Numbered from the stretch's first letter, positions 13,359 to 25,394 are shown. The stretch: DNA of 64,000 nt from Hoplostethus atlanticus (GCA_034670405.1 JAXDDX010000005.1:772501-836500), one strand, 5' to 3'. Translations and numbers: made by a program. The notes: generated by a model from the sequence alone, not told the origin.

Positions 13359-16300
13359 CACTTGAGCTCTTTCCAAAGGCTCTTGGGCCCCGATGGGATC
13401 TCTCCTCTGCACCCCTCCCCGTCTCTAGACGCACATGACTGTGGTTCCGACAGCTTCTCAATAACTACTCAACTATCCCAACAAAGAGGGACCCCGGCCT
13501 GCTGTATACTTTTAAATAGCATGGGGGGAATAGGGCTGATGGTTAAAAGAGGCTGGCAGTAAAAGCTCTGAGTTTGACTGCCAAGCACGTTCTGGGTCCT
13601 GGGGTTGTTGATGCTATTGAAAACGGATGGGAAAGTTTACACCATTAAAAGAACTCTCGATGACTGATGAGAGAGCGAGAGAGAGAGGGAGAGAGAGAAA
13701 GGGAAGGAGAGAGAGAGAGAGAGACCTATAGATGGGACAGCTGCGACTGCAGGTTCAAATCCATTTCCAGTTTTATAGTGGAACACTATCTGTGCTTACA
13801 TTTGAATGTGACACTGTGATTTACAAACTTCCTGCTGCCTTCTTTAAGATGCCATCGCTAAGCCCCCTCTTTGATGGTATCGTCTTTCAGCTCTGATTCA
13901 TTAGGCAACATGATACCGACATCAGAAAAGCTTTCTCCAATAATCATAATCACTCTACGTCTATCTGGGGGCTTCATGTGGGCAAATATTAAAGATATTT
14001 CGATAGTCAACACAACCACCTTGTTAAAAAGCACAAGATGACAGCTTCTCCCTCAGACGGCCCTACCAGGAATCAAAGTATCCATTTCAATAATCCACCC
14101 AGATTGCATTTCGGCAGTTTTCAGAGTCTAGCCCAGATCAGTAAGGCAGAGAGGCACACATAAATGACAAGGTACAGTAAAATGTCTGGAATACAGACAG
14201 TAAACAATGACATCCGCTCAAGAGAAACACACATGAAACAGGATACTGTGTCCACTATGCAGGAGTCGAGGCGACGCAGAACCCTATAAAAGGGACATAA
14301 TGAAAGAATAATCGGATCTAGAAACACCTATATTTCTCCATTCATGATCCTCGCTCACACATCTGCTACACCCAGGAACATGATCTCTCTATTCCTGTCT
14401 TTCTGGGTGTGGAAGAAAGTGGAAAATCATTCAGATATGGTACGAAAGGGGAAAAAATAAATACATTTAAAAAAACAGGACAGGAGGAAATTCCTGTTGT
14501 CTAAATTGCACATGTAACGGCCTGTGAGTGTTCTGTGAGAAAGCCGAGTGTGTAAATACTACTGGGCTTTGTGTGGCTATCCACTAAAGCCACTTCCCTT
14601 GGGTTAGGGGCTGGGGGGAGCAAAGGAGCTGGGGGCTGAGGATTGAAAATGGAGGCATGGGGTCTGAGGTTAGGGTGGCGGGGGGATGAGGTTGAGGCCA
14701 TTTGGGGCTGTTGAGGAAAAGGGTAAAAAAAACCAAAAACTAATTTGCCATTCCGTATACATTTTCTTCATCTGGGTGAACTGAGAAAGCCTCTGAGAAA
14801 ATGTGATGTGGGTTTTGCACCCCAATCTTGTTTCAGTTTTGTATGGGACAGTCTAATTGGGGCTACATTTGACCAAACTCTTGCGGCAACTACCTGGCTT
14901 TAGAACTGGAAGAGAGGACTTGATTTGAGACTCAGTGGAGAGGTGGATGATTGGGGGGTTATCATGAAAACAAGAGGTTTATGAGAGTTGATGTGTTACC
15001 ATTCGAATGGAAATCACCATCATATAGCAGGAAGTGTCTATCTATTTAATCCTATGGGTCTGGAACCGGTCCAGTCATTCTGGTTGTGGTGGTGTGGTGT
15101 GGTATGACCATGCCTGGGTTCTGGGGCTTTAATTGTGCGGTAGTTGAGGAATCTTCTCCACGGTTCAATGCCAATCCTGCACACCACATCACAACAGGCC
15201 TGCCTGCCAGCCCTGACACCAGGAAACATGAAAATCACTGCAACAATTACACACGTTAGGATACATCCTTCTGTTGCGGGAGGATGGACCCTTTTAACGT
15301 TTCCAACTGCTCCTGATTATGTTTTCAATCAGGATCAACAGGGTTTTTTTCTTGCAATGTAGTGCAAGTGTCTGTGTGTGTGTGTGTGTGTGTGTGTCTT
15401 TGCATGCATGTACAGTGTGTGTGTGTGTAGAATCGAGGCCTCTATCAGATCAAAGACACATTTCAGATGAACAGGACAGGCCTTCACATTTATCCGCGCA
15501 GTGCACCACACTGCCACAGACAGCCTGTGTGTAATCGCACCCATACAAGGTTTTCTCCCCAAGTACAAGGTTTACTTTCAGCAAAAAACCCAAAAGGGGA
15601 AACAGAGCGCCGGAATGTTCCGTGGGCGCCGTGTTCACAACTTCCTCTGAAGTGGGCCAAATGTTTAACAAGAGCGTTTCCTAATGGATCAGCTTTTTGT
15701 ACTTGACCTCTTTCTCTACCCCTCGCTCTGGAGCTATCCTACCCACATGCAGCTCATTCGCCTTATAATTATGGTGTGTTTTTCCCCCTCTTGTTCTACA
15801 GAGTGGTGAAGGCTGGAGGTAGTTAAAAGGGTCTATACTAGTTACAAGGCCGCTGCTGTTTAGGCCAAATCAAGACAATTCAGCAGTCTCACTTTATGAA
15901 TCAAGCCCAAATGGATAATGATGTAAATGCAGCCTACAGGATTTGTTTGTGTCTGTATGTCTGTGTTTAGAGCCTTTGGAAAATGGTATTCTGTATCTGT
16001 ATAGTGTGTGGATAGGAGTGTATTAGTGTGTGTGTATGTGTACTGTATGCCTCTAATTCGAGTCTCTTGCCATCGGGCAATTGATGGCATACAAAAGGCC
16101 AAATATATCACCCAATCTGTATCAGAAAGGGTCTGGCCGAACAGCTTGCACCCAACCAATAACCGAACTAGTCATGCTTGGCATGTTGGGTAAAACCTGC
16201 CATGGATACCGACGTGTCCAAAACACTCCAGTAAAGTTGGAATGTGACCTTTCAATGCAGCACCACCAACGCTCTAAAGTCTTATTTATGGCTAATTTAA

Positions 16301-17546
16301 CCAGCAGAAATAGGGAACATTCACTGGCTATACTGTACTGAATGATGCAATGATGAAGCCAAGGGTCAAATACGACCCATCATCAAATACAGTCTATTAA
16401 GAGCTTTTGATGAGTCAGTGATGCCACTGAGTGAAAACAAAGGTATTAAACCACTAGCCAGTACAATCATTTTGTAATTCCTAGTAGATTTTGTATACAG
16501 CTCGTTTCATTGTATTTTCCACAGGTAAAAGGCCACAGCTGTTCCTAGGGAAATACAATTCTTTTTCTCACCTGGCAGTGTGTGTATGTGTGCGTGCATG
16601 TAAAATCATAAGAGTACCTCAAGTCTCCAGAGGCCGGTATATGACTCAGCACAACCACAGCTGAACTGAGCAGGGCCGTGATCGGGCACACCAAGCCAGG
16701 GAGGCCAGGGTGTGTGTGTGTGTGTGTAGTAGATTTGTGGGTAGGGGACTTGGGCCAGATGAGGTCTTGGCAGGTGTCACCACTCAAGTTTTACCATGTT
16801 TTCATGGGCATCACTTCACACACAAACATCCTGGCTACCAGAGGCAGTGCTGAGAGCTGCGAACTGAGAGATGACGAGGCCATAGAGCTAGAAGCTCAAG
16901 AACAGACACACTGTAGCCTCTCAGCGGACTTAACATTAAACTGAAAAGGCAGGTCCATGCTGAAAACTACAAATGATATTTATATTGTCACAGAAACAAA
17001 TATATGCTCATGAATCCTGTCCAGGTTGTTAGGTGTTTGTTTAGCTGATTCTCCATCAGGGACAAGGATTTTCTTTCTGCACATTCTGTAAATGAACATA
17101 AATCTTCCAGGGTGACTTATTTACTGGCCAATGTGTGGGGACATAAATCTGAGTGTTAAAATCCATGAATTGGAAGCTGGAGGTATTGGCCAACAATGAA
17201 AGCCCAAACCTGTAAGACTAAAAGACTAAATACATACTCAAGTCCCCTTGCTCCTAATATAATAGTCATAACCAATTTGAAAATATCAAACAATATGGCA
17301 ACTCCCTTGTTATCTGAAATTATTGAACGCATCCCACTTGTTAACTGTAGATTTTAAATAAGGGATGTGAGATTATATTGACAACAATGTATATTTGTAT
17401 TGTCTGTCTCTGATTCTGGTTTATGACTTTTGCATATATTTTTGTTTATACTTGCATATATCTTCAGCATGTACTGTATGTTACTATATTCCATGACATG
17501 TGTGTCTATGGTGAGTGTGTTGCTGGTTCTGCCCCCCCCCACTCAC
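12416..17546 (-). other. vps13b: vps13b intron between exons 11 and 12
   Basis: This 5131-nt intron contains TG/CA microsatellites (notably about 13317-13357 and 15377-15398), a GA-rich tract near 13675-13725 and otherwise unremarkable single-copy-looking sequence. No nested gene or RNA was recognised. Confidence 0.85.
13317..13357. repeat. (TG)n microsatellite
   Basis: About 19 GT units between exons 11 and 12 of vps13b. Confidence 0.95.
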
Positions 17547-17678
17547 CTGTTGCCAGCTGAGCAGGGCAGTGTCCAGTGTGTGGATGGCATACTGGCTGAT
17601 GCTGAGGAACACTGGGTCCACAAACATGTTCCCATCCAGCACGGTGCTCTGGGGGCAGTGGGTCGCTGCAGCCTGGCC
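17547..17678 (-). CDS. vps13b: vps13b internal exon 11 of 12
   Basis: This 132-nt exon encodes 44 residues, GQAAATHCPQSTVLDGNMFV then DPVFLSISQYAIHTLDTALL and SWQQ, in phase 0 at both ends. The acceptor is GTTGTCCTGCCCAG and the donor is CAG followed by GTGAGT and then an unbroken run of nine G. The DPVFLSISQYAIHTLDTALL segment aligns with the mammalian stretch before the EELVFSHFVICND block. Because both ends are phase 0, skipping this exon would remove 44 residues without shifting the frame. Confidence 0.93.
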
Positions 17679-17758
17679 CTGGGCAGGACAACAGGAGGTC
17701 ATTTTCATTCAGTCATTCAGTCTGTCATTTTAAGTGTAATTTAACAATGACACTTGGT

Positions 17759-18065
17759 TACATATGTGGAAAAAGTATGTGAACCTCTAGGATAATGACT
17801 TCTATGAAAGGGAGTAATTGAAGTCAGGTGATCCAATCAATGAGATGACATTCAGGTGTGGGTTAGAGGTGTCCTGTCATATAAAAATCCAAGCCTTTTT
17901 CCATCTTGGGCTGTTAATGTTTGAACAATATGTAAAAGTACATTTCTTGTCTGTCATTTGTTAAGTCACATTGTGCGCATCTCTTGTTATTACTTATCCT
18001 AGGAGCCATTCATGCAGGAATGCAGGTAATGCAAAAGGGATCACAAACTTTTTCTGGCAACTGTA
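17759..18065. mobile_element. non-autonomous Tc1-like element (internally deleted)
   Basis: The ends are imperfect inverted repeats: GTGGAAAAAGTATGTGAACC on the left and, read on the other strand, CCAGAAAAAGTTTGTGATCC on the right. Flanking TA dinucleotides (17759-17760 and 18064-18065) fit the Tc1/mariner target site. The internal sequence resembles the two non-coding ends of fish Tc1-like transposons, with phrases such as GTAATTGAAGTCAGGTG on the left and TTAAGTCACATTGTGCGCAT on the right, and the transposase region between them is missing. The copy is about 303 bp plus TA sites. It fills roughly 60 percent of the 500-nt intron between exons 10 and 11, and leaves 80 nt to the exon 11 acceptor and 113 nt to the exon 10 donor. 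Confidence 0.85.
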
Positions 18066-18178
18066 TATCACTTCCTGAGCAACATGCCTACTCATTACAA
18101 AACCTATGAATGAAAACATCTGGATAAATATACCAGCCCTTGTAGCCATATAAGTAGCACTCATAGCTATAAACCCAC

Positions 18179-18399
18179 CTGTAGCATGAACGGCTGCAGG
18201 AGCTGGAGGTGGGTTAGGTTTCGGTACTCCAGCAGCCTGCAGTCCAGTTGGGTGGAAAAGCTGAACTCCTGACAGAGACGGACTCCACTGCTCCACTGGC
18301 GCAGGAAGACTCGCGGCTCCTGAGCACCAATCACCATGAACTCCTGCTCTGGGGGTAACTTCCTGTCTGGCAGGAAGGGACGAAGACGTCGAGATGGAA
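18179..18399 (-). CDS. vps13b: vps13b internal exon 10 of 12
   Basis: This 221-nt exon begins with TT, which completes a Val codon, and reads PSRRLRPFLPDRKLPPEQEF, then MVIGAQEPRVFLRQWSSGVR, and ends YRNLTHLQLLQPFMLQ in phase 0. The acceptor is GTCTCTTTCAG and the donor is ACAG followed by GTGGGT. The pattern PFxxDRxxPxExEFMV, then RVFLRQW and CQEFxFxxQ, follows the mammalian protein with moderate divergence. It is one of the less conserved exons, but the phases on both sides fit only this reading. Confidence 0.93.
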
Positions 18400-18567
18400 C
18401 TGAAAGAGACACATATGTGCTTTTAAGTGAGACTGGATTGTTAGAGATATCTGCTAAATAGGATCCTGTATATTGGTAAATTAATACCATTTAGCTGCTA
18501 CTTCCTATTTGTGTTGAATCCTTTCCCTTTGGCCAAGCAGTACAACTTCATGTATTCTGTCTCTTAC

Positions 18568-18749
18568 CTGTACCCAGCTGCTCCAAGTGGTGACAGAGGT
18601 GAACCTCCATCTGTGCCAGCTGCAGCGAGATGCCCACGGAGGGGACGAACCAGGGGGCGAAGCAGGAGTCCACACGGGTGCAGGCTGCCAACGCCGTGGG
18701 AGACACCAGCTGATCGCAGGGTAGCTGGGAGCCAGACTCACTATCTGAA
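18568..18749 (-). CDS. vps13b: vps13b internal exon 9 of 12
   Basis: This 182-nt exon encodes SDSESGSQLPCDQLVSPTAL, continuing AACTRVDSCFAPWFVPSVGI and ending LCHHLEQLGT plus one base. The acceptor is CTTCCATTCCAG and the donor is ACAG followed by GTAAGA. The block TALAACTRVDSCFAPWFVPS is a hallmark of VPS13B and essentially unchanged from mammals as I remember it. It is separated by only 168 nt from exon 10, an intron close to the fish minimum, so these two exons are probably recognised together. Confidence 0.97.
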
Positions 18750-20445
18750 CTGGAATGGAAGAAGGAGATCCAGCAAAAAATTATATTTTTACTGCGAATG
18801 ATGAGAGTGAAAAGTATACAATCTTGAAGCACTCTCTGATGCTAGTAAAAATGAAACAGACATTATTTTGCATGGCAAACATACTGGAGCAAAGATGAGT
18901 AATAGACCAACGCGATTCAGCTTCTGACAGTGTTGAGGGTAAAACAAGCAAATAGTCATTGATTTTCTATCATCCCTCAGTTGTTTTCTAATATCAAGGG
19001 TAAAGGCAGAGCTGTGGAATAACAGCCAAAGAGATTCCACTCACTAATAGTCTGATTCATATTTGTGAATAAGTTCACTTTTGTCTTTTGTCCAGTGATT
19101 CAAAACTGGGAATTTCTCAACAGAACGTGAGAGTTAAACGAACACTACCAATAAGTGGAAATAGGAAAGAAAAGGAGACAACAACGTACAGAGGGCCTCC
19201 TCGCCATCCGGAGCTATGAGTCTAGGTAGACTTACTGCCGTGGTTTCCAGGAGACCCTCTCCATGGACATTAATTGCATGTCATGGTTGATGATGGCGAA
19301 TGGAAGGTAATTGAAGTGAATGACCATTTGCTCTGTAATTTGCTGCTACCATGATCCACCATAAAAACTCCAGGAGGAAACGCTCAAGACCCGAAAAACG
19401 CTGGTGCAGCAGAGCGCTCTTTAAAAAGATAAGCATCATATGTTGACAATTTTCATTACTTCCAGTTGGCAGGGCAGCCAAGTTATTTTTCTGGTGGAAA
19501 CTAAAGTAAGGCAGATGAAACGAGCGAGTAAGAAAAGGGGAATCAATTTTGATCAAAAAGGACAAATAATTTAAACATAAAGGAAATGTAGTGTTTGGAG
19601 TATGATTATAATGAAACGCAGATGTATATTTTGCTTTACACTGGATCTGGTACTGTAGGTTTTTTTCTGTTTCTTCTCTTACATGTTTTCTTATTCCTCC
19701 CATTCTGCTCCTCTGGAGCTCTCTAAGCCACACAGAATGTGGGCTTGGCAGTTCCCTTCCACTAAAAGTTCCCTAAACCCCAGGAGGAAGTGAGAAAGGG
19801 GGGAGAGAGAGAGGGAGTGAGAGCAAGTGACAATGAGAAAGAGAGAATGAGAGAATGAGAGAGGGAAAAATGGGTGAAGCACAGAACAAGAGAAGTAGTG
19901 AGAAGTAGGGGGATGCCGGGCGAGAGACGTGCGAGAGAAAAAGAGGCAGTGGTAGCAAAAGCAGGGGAGTAAAAACATGCTCTTTGAGGTGTTGCAGCGC
20001 TTGGCAGGCCTGGTCCAACCCATCCCATCCCAGCTCAACCCAGGCCAGGCCTAGGAACGTATGAGCCAATGCAAAGGGGGTTTTACTCTCCTTGCTTCCC
20101 GTGAGCTTCCCCCCGATTAGATACACTCAAGGTAAGCAGGAAGGAATCCGGATGGGCCATGACAGGCACTTGGTGTGCTGGGAAATCTCATTAGGCCGAT
20201 CTGAACGCCTTCCAAGCCCGCTCCCTGCTCCTGCACACCAGATGTGGGGCGAGGGACACACTGCTAGCTCTTTGTGCTCAGCGGCCTGGGTGCACTCTCT
20301 CTCTGCTTTGCCTCACACCGGACCATACACATACGGTAGGTGCACGCACACACACGTAAACCGCACATATACACGTCCATGTCCGCACAGACACATATAT
20401 ATATACACACACACACACACACTCACTCAGACACCTCCCTCTCAC
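18750..20445 (-). other. vps13b: vps13b intron between exons 8 and 9
   Basis: This 1696-nt intron includes a purine-rich plus strand at about 19785-19960 and a short CA/AT repeat at 20396-20425 next to the exon 8 donor. I see no gene in it; the three overlapping open frames at 19.7-20.1 kb reflect the pyrimidine-biased minus strand. Confidence 0.85.
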
Positions 20446-20642
20446 CTCTGCTCATCTCCTCCCTCTCCATTATTATTGAGTACGATCCTCCAGAGGTCTG
20501 ATGCCACTAGTTCCTTCTGCTGGTTGGTGAGGCTGAGGCTGGGCAGCTGCAGCTGGCAGGCGCTGCTCTCCGACAGGCTGAACTCCCGGTAGGGAACAAA
20601 GGCCTGCTGCAGCTCATCCCAGTACTCCAAGCTGCATGGCAC
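20446..20642 (-). CDS. vps13b: vps13b internal exon 8 of 12
   Basis: This 197-nt exon reads VPCSLEYWDELQQAFVPYRE through SSACQLQLPSLSLTNQQKEL to ASDLWRIVLNNN, then a short acidic tail GEGGDEQ, and ends with AG that completes a Ser codon with the first base of exon 9. The acceptor is GTTTCCCTCCAG and the donor is CAGAG followed by GTGAGA. The donor was picked because it gives the in-frame junction DEQ-S-SDSES, matching the family. CSLEYWDELQ and DLWRIVLN are typical VPS13B sequence. A GT/AT microsatellite lies about 20 nt beyond the donor. Confidence 0.95.
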
Positions 20643-20718
20643 CTGGAGGGAAACAAACAGTACAGAACTTCAATATTTTAGCCCCAATTTTTTTTAATAT
20701 ACCCTGTCTATCCCTCTT

Positions 20719-20900
20719 TGGGGCAGCGGGGTCACATAGTGATTAGTGTCCTTCAACCCAGGTTCAAGCCCTCCTGATGTAAAGCATCTGCCCTGCTGAA
20801 GTGTCCTTGAGGAAGACACTGAATCTTGACCAGTTACAGAGGTGCTGTTCTGTACCTGAACCTACACTGTGACTAGAAGTTTGCTGGTGCAAGGTACAAA
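20719..20900 (+). mobile_element. tRNA-derived SINE copy (family A)
   Basis: The left part has tRNA-promoter-like boxes: an A-box-like TCACATAGTGATTAG and a B-box GGTTCAAGCCC at 20761. It is followed by the body phrase CATCTGCCCTGCTGAAGTGT and AAGACACTGAATC. The same body occurs at 33011-33200 on the plus strand and, on the minus strand, at 46700-46916 and 50909-51013. The copy is diverged and lies in a vps13b intron close to exon 8. Confidence 0.7.
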
Positions 20901-21840
20901 CTCTATCCCCTCCCTCACCTAGAGACAAAGAGCCTCTGAACAAGGTACTGAACTCCATCTGCTCAGTGGTCAATAGTAGATAGTAGGTCAATAGTAGAGA
21001 CTGGCAATGTTTTCATCCATATGAGGAAAGACACAGTGAAATGGAAGAGGAAGAACCCAGAGTGAACCTAGAGGTGTCCCCGGCCGGATTCCAACATCCA
21101 CTTACAGAACACATGTGTGATTATTGAGCACTACTTCACCCTCCCTCTCTTCCTTCCTTTCTACCATACAGCCAGCTAGTATCTGCTGACATCCATTAAA
21201 CAAAGACTGTAATGATCACAGCTAGTTAGCTCTCTTTCTTTTTTTTGGCCTGGCTAGTGTTCCCAGAGAGCTTGGAGAGAAAAGCCCTCACTGCATCCCA
21301 CCTCACTGTTAAGTACCGTTAACTCCTGTTACGAGGCTGTTGTGAGATCTCCGCTCTTTTATCCTCCTGACAGCCCTGCCAGACGCTCTTGTTGTCACTA
21401 TTAAGTAGATCTTTTTTTTTGTGTTTAAGCCTCCTGCATTCCCATTATACTTATCAGCAGTGCCAAAACTCCTATAAGGTTTTTGTTGAGAAAGCCAGTC
21501 CATTCTAAGTGTTGATGTCAGAGTCATGAACATACACAGAGGTAACCCTGCCTAGTAAGTGCACAAGACAGAGATATCTACCAGACACACAAGAGATGAT
21601 TGTAACATGTAAAAAGGTAAGTTGACCAACTACTAAATTTCCCAAAAAGTTGGTGTAGTCCTTTAACCCAAAGTAAGGTATTGGATAGCCTTTGGGTTAA
21701 GGCCTCATGCAGTTACCCAGACACCTCTACAGAAATCTGTACTGAAATACTTCCTCACTAGGTTCTAGTCACTCAATCAGCAATGTTGCCTTACAATGCT
21801 TATTGTAAGACTTTTTAATCTAAAAAGATACAATTCCTTC

Positions 21841-22370
21841 TGCATCCCACAGTTACTCATCACTACAGTTACAACACAGCAGATAGCCTTTTACTGGATG
21901 CCGTTGTATTCTTTGAATGCTCACCAGCAAGATGTCAGAAGATTTCGACATGTACAGTGCAGCTTTGTTGTCGAACAAAAGATACTGTTTTCTACCAGTG
22001 GATCCCACAGTTGCTCCTCACTTTAGCTGAGGGCTTTGCTCCAACAAATCAGAGCACTTTACTGTAAGTGAAGCTATCGCATCATCATTAGCTCATCCCC
22101 TAGTGTCTAGAGGATATCATACTTGCTCTTCATTGTATCCCTCAGCTGCTCAGCACGTTAACTTAAGGCTCTACTCCAACAACACAGATAGCAATTACAC
22201 TATTGTATCCCTCTCGGTGTAATCCTTATTACTCATCAGCTGCAGGATTTCTGTAAGGCTTTGTTATTGCACAACAGGTACTACTTCAGTCTAGTGTATC
22301 CCCCAGTTACTCATCAAGTATTAAACAACTGCAGTGGTCTGCTACTCATCAAGTGCTTTGATACTGAGTT
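21841..22370. repeat. diverged tandem repeat with irregular units
   Basis: A block like TGTATCCC-CAGTTACTCATC occurs at 21841, 21999, 22134, 22204 and 22295, with spacings of about 158, 135, 70 and 91 bp. A second shared phrase (GGCTTTGCTCCAACAA and relatives) follows several of them. The units are strongly diverged, so this is an old duplication array. Confidence 0.5.
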
Positions 22371-24885
22371 TTTCTAGACACGGGGAATCCCTCCCTTGCG
22401 AAAGGAATGAGTGAATGAGTTTTTATGGTGTCTGCCTTACTTGCAACCTTGACTTTTACTCATTTCAGACAAACCGATCCTTAATGTCTCGTCTAGTCGG
22501 AAAAATCTGCATCGGTTCCACCGCAGACCACCAGCGCAGCCAGAGGACAACTCATCTCCATAACGACATGCATGACCACAGCATAACTTTACACTACAGT
22601 ACGGCCATGGAGCTCTTTTTCACACTGAATAACGATCAGGCTATATGAGTGTTGTTCTCCCATTATGTGGCGACTGGTAGACGTTCATTCTTGTCACATT
22701 GTGGCTGGTCCTCCTGTGTGAACTAAACCAGGTTCTCAGGTTCCCTCGACCACCTGCACCTACAGCGACTGACTGATCAGTAGTGGCAGGGAGCTCTCAC
22801 CACACCTGAAAGCTGCCAGGCAGTCAGGCACAAGTTCATGATTGTGTGTGTGTGAGAGTGTGCATTAGCTGAGAAGGACTAGCCACCGGTCTACTGGAGG
22901 TATGGCACTTCCTGGACGATGGCCAAATCATGGAACTGTCAATAAGGCCATGGCGGTGTGTGCGGTGCTGTGTCAGTGTGTATGAGTGGAGAATGTTGTG
23001 TGCACAAAGTGTGTGTGTGTGTGTGTGTGCAGTGGATGAGGTAACCTTAGCTTACATCATGTCCAAAATGCCACACAGTTTTTCCTGGAACCAAGTTCAT
23101 ATAATCGTACCTGACAGAGTTGTGCACCCGCAACCCCACCACCGAGCCACTGGTGCGGAAACCCACCGAATCCCCACAGAGAATTCCCAGAATTGCGTCA
23201 TGAAAACACCCGGGGTGTACTGCGATATCCTATACACATGACGGCATGCAGCGATGAATATGTAAGGTACATACATGGTCAAGTGGAATACATTTGCACG
23301 GCTGCATTTGCATCATGTTCCCCCTGGTCTTGGTGAGGGTGGGGGGGAGGGAGGAAAACAATAAGTATTTTAAAAAAAGAGGTGGAGGGGGGTGAAAAAA
23401 AGAAAAAAAAGGATGAAATTCAGTTTAAGTCAGCAATGTTGAGTCTGGCGCTGGCTCGTGGGAGGAAAAGACACCTGTGTGTATGTCAAAGGGGTTTCTG
23501 TGCCTGTGCTCACGGGATAGATATGTGTGATTGTGTGTTTAAGACAGAAAATGTGTGTATGCATATGTGTGTAAGTTTGTGCATGTGTGTGTGTGTGTGC
23601 ACGCGTGCTACAGCCTGGACAGTGTCAGTTTTCGTTGCCTGATTGTGTGTGTACCTTATCTGATAAACAACATGTAACCCTGAATAGCTGACATGCCGCT
23701 GGCTGGATGGGTCCAATCTGTGTTTTCCTCAGGCAGTGTTCAAAGCAGGCCTGGCAGCTAGACCCTCGGGCAAAATCACAGCTGAAGGTTTATCTTAATT
23801 TTAAAGTTATGGTTCCATTCTGGAGGTGGTTCAAATGCCTGGAAAGTTAAGTCAAGGACTCTTCAAGTAGTTCAAATATTCAAAACTATTTACAAATATA
23901 TTTGTGTCCAGGACTGCTGGCAGCACGGTGCATATACAGATCTGATTTCCATCCCTGTCACCCGCCTCCATCACTGCCAACCCACAGTCAAATTACTAGT
24001 GTGCATGGACTCAATTACCTTTCTGGGATTGATTGACCATTCACATTGTCCAAAAAGAGTAAACTCGGCCTGTTTTATGCCCCAGGCAGAATAAAGAAAA
24101 TACGCAAAGTAAATGAAATGATTTCAATTTTCATAATCGACCCAGGTCTGATTGCTGCTTAAGTTCAGATATATCCCTGCAACTGAAGACTCCCCTAGCT
24201 CACTCTGGGGCTGTAGGCACTGACGTCCACAGCCTCGTCTGCCATTACTTTTATTAACAACATCAACACCACTATTAGGTCTTCTGTTATTTCGCTGATG
24301 CCTATATGTCGGAAAGAATCCACTGCTAGCTACCTCTTATCAGCCAGCAGACAAATTGAATTGACATCGGCCTGAGCAAATGTTTACTCAGGAGATGTAA
24401 TGAAAATTGTTCTGAAAATGACTCTCGCTATGGTGTCTCAGGTGGGCCAATATACGTTAGCATTAATCAGTGTGGAAAATCAGGAATAAGCCCGGGCTGA
24501 GATCTCAACTTCTCAACTTTTTCTGTTTTTACTCTGTAATGCAAAACTTTTAAAAGGGGACTGAAGTTTTGCTGGATGAGGTGTAAAAACTCCTCCAGAT
24601 CAAATTAACCACATGGACAGTCTTTTATTTTTACAGTGCATTAGCTGTGACTAATGCAGGTCTGCTTGAGCGCTGTCCCACTAAAATAATAGTTATCTTG
24701 GCCAAACCATATTCCCTCTCTCTTTCTGGTCCCCTCTGTTCCTCTGAAGTGAAAGGCCCTGCTGGCTCCCCTCAGATTCTACCTCCCAACAAAGGTTGCA
24801 GATTTTTTCCTAATGAGAATCAGTACATATCAATAAAAAGGGGAGTGCCGAGGATGTGAAGCTCAGGGAGGCTTAAAAAATGAGG

Positions 24886-24889
<4 letters not shown>

Positions 24890-24922
<33 letters not shown>
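24890..24922. repeat. 33-base A run
   Basis: An unbroken A tract on the plus strand, preceded by GAGGCTTT. Neither a gene-like body before it nor a target duplication is apparent, so I do not call a retrocopy. Confidence 0.95.
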
Positions 24923-24925
<3 letters not shown>

Positions 24926-25274
24926 TCGACCCGTGTTGCTCATAATGACAACAATGACAAAACAACAGCTGCAGCAGCGGTTATGGCTGAGAGCTGCTGG
25001 TTCATCTCAGGCCACAGCTTTCAGAATATCGGTCGCAGGCCAAGGGAGCCATGATGGCAGAGCAGAACCCTGCTGGGACATGAGTGGGCGTCACACAGCG
25101 CCTGGCACGAAAACCCCAGCAGGGGGGCAGAGGGTGTGATGTGTTTAAGAGTCAGAGTGAGTCGGGACACATGAAAGAGTGAGCAGGCAATCAACTTTAT
25201 ACATGTGTATTAAAAATAGCTTACACTGTAAATGTGTGCGTGCAGGAGAACAGTGTACGTTACATTTGCTTTGA

Positions 25275-25394
25275 CTACACGCTGAGGCTGAACTCCAGTT
25301 CTTCCTCTCCACTCCAATATATCTCCTCCTCGTTCTCCCCTGAGCTGGGTTCAGGCTGAATCATAGCTCCTGTGTTTACTCCCCGTTTCTCAGG
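25275..25394 (-). CDS. candidate alternative last exon of vps13b (hypothetical)
   Basis: On the minus strand a pyrimidine-rich tract of about 80 nt (25401-25485) leads to CTCTGAAG, after which 39 codons are open and end in TAG. The peptide starts PEKRGVNTGAMIQ and is acidic in its second half (SSGENEEEIYWSGEEELEFS). It lies in the intron between exons 7 and 8 and is in phase 0, so it could be joined to exon 7 to give a shortened protein. A variant polyadenylation signal (AATACA) lies about 65 nt past the stop, and a canonical one about 650 nt past it. I do not recognise the peptide. It may be chance: 40 open codons are common, the acceptor base before AG is A, and Gs interrupt the tract near the acceptor. 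Confidence 0.18.
   Translation of the reverse strand, partial: PEKRGVNTGAMIQPEPSSGENEEEIYWSGEEELEFSLSV

Noticed and set aside
13745-13775. B-box-like GGTTCAAATCC suggesting a tRNA gene
   Set aside because: No matching A box or cloverleaf arms upstream.
24890-24922. Poly-A tail of a processed retrocopy
   Set aside because: No gene-like body upstream and no target duplication; treated as a mononucleotide repeat.
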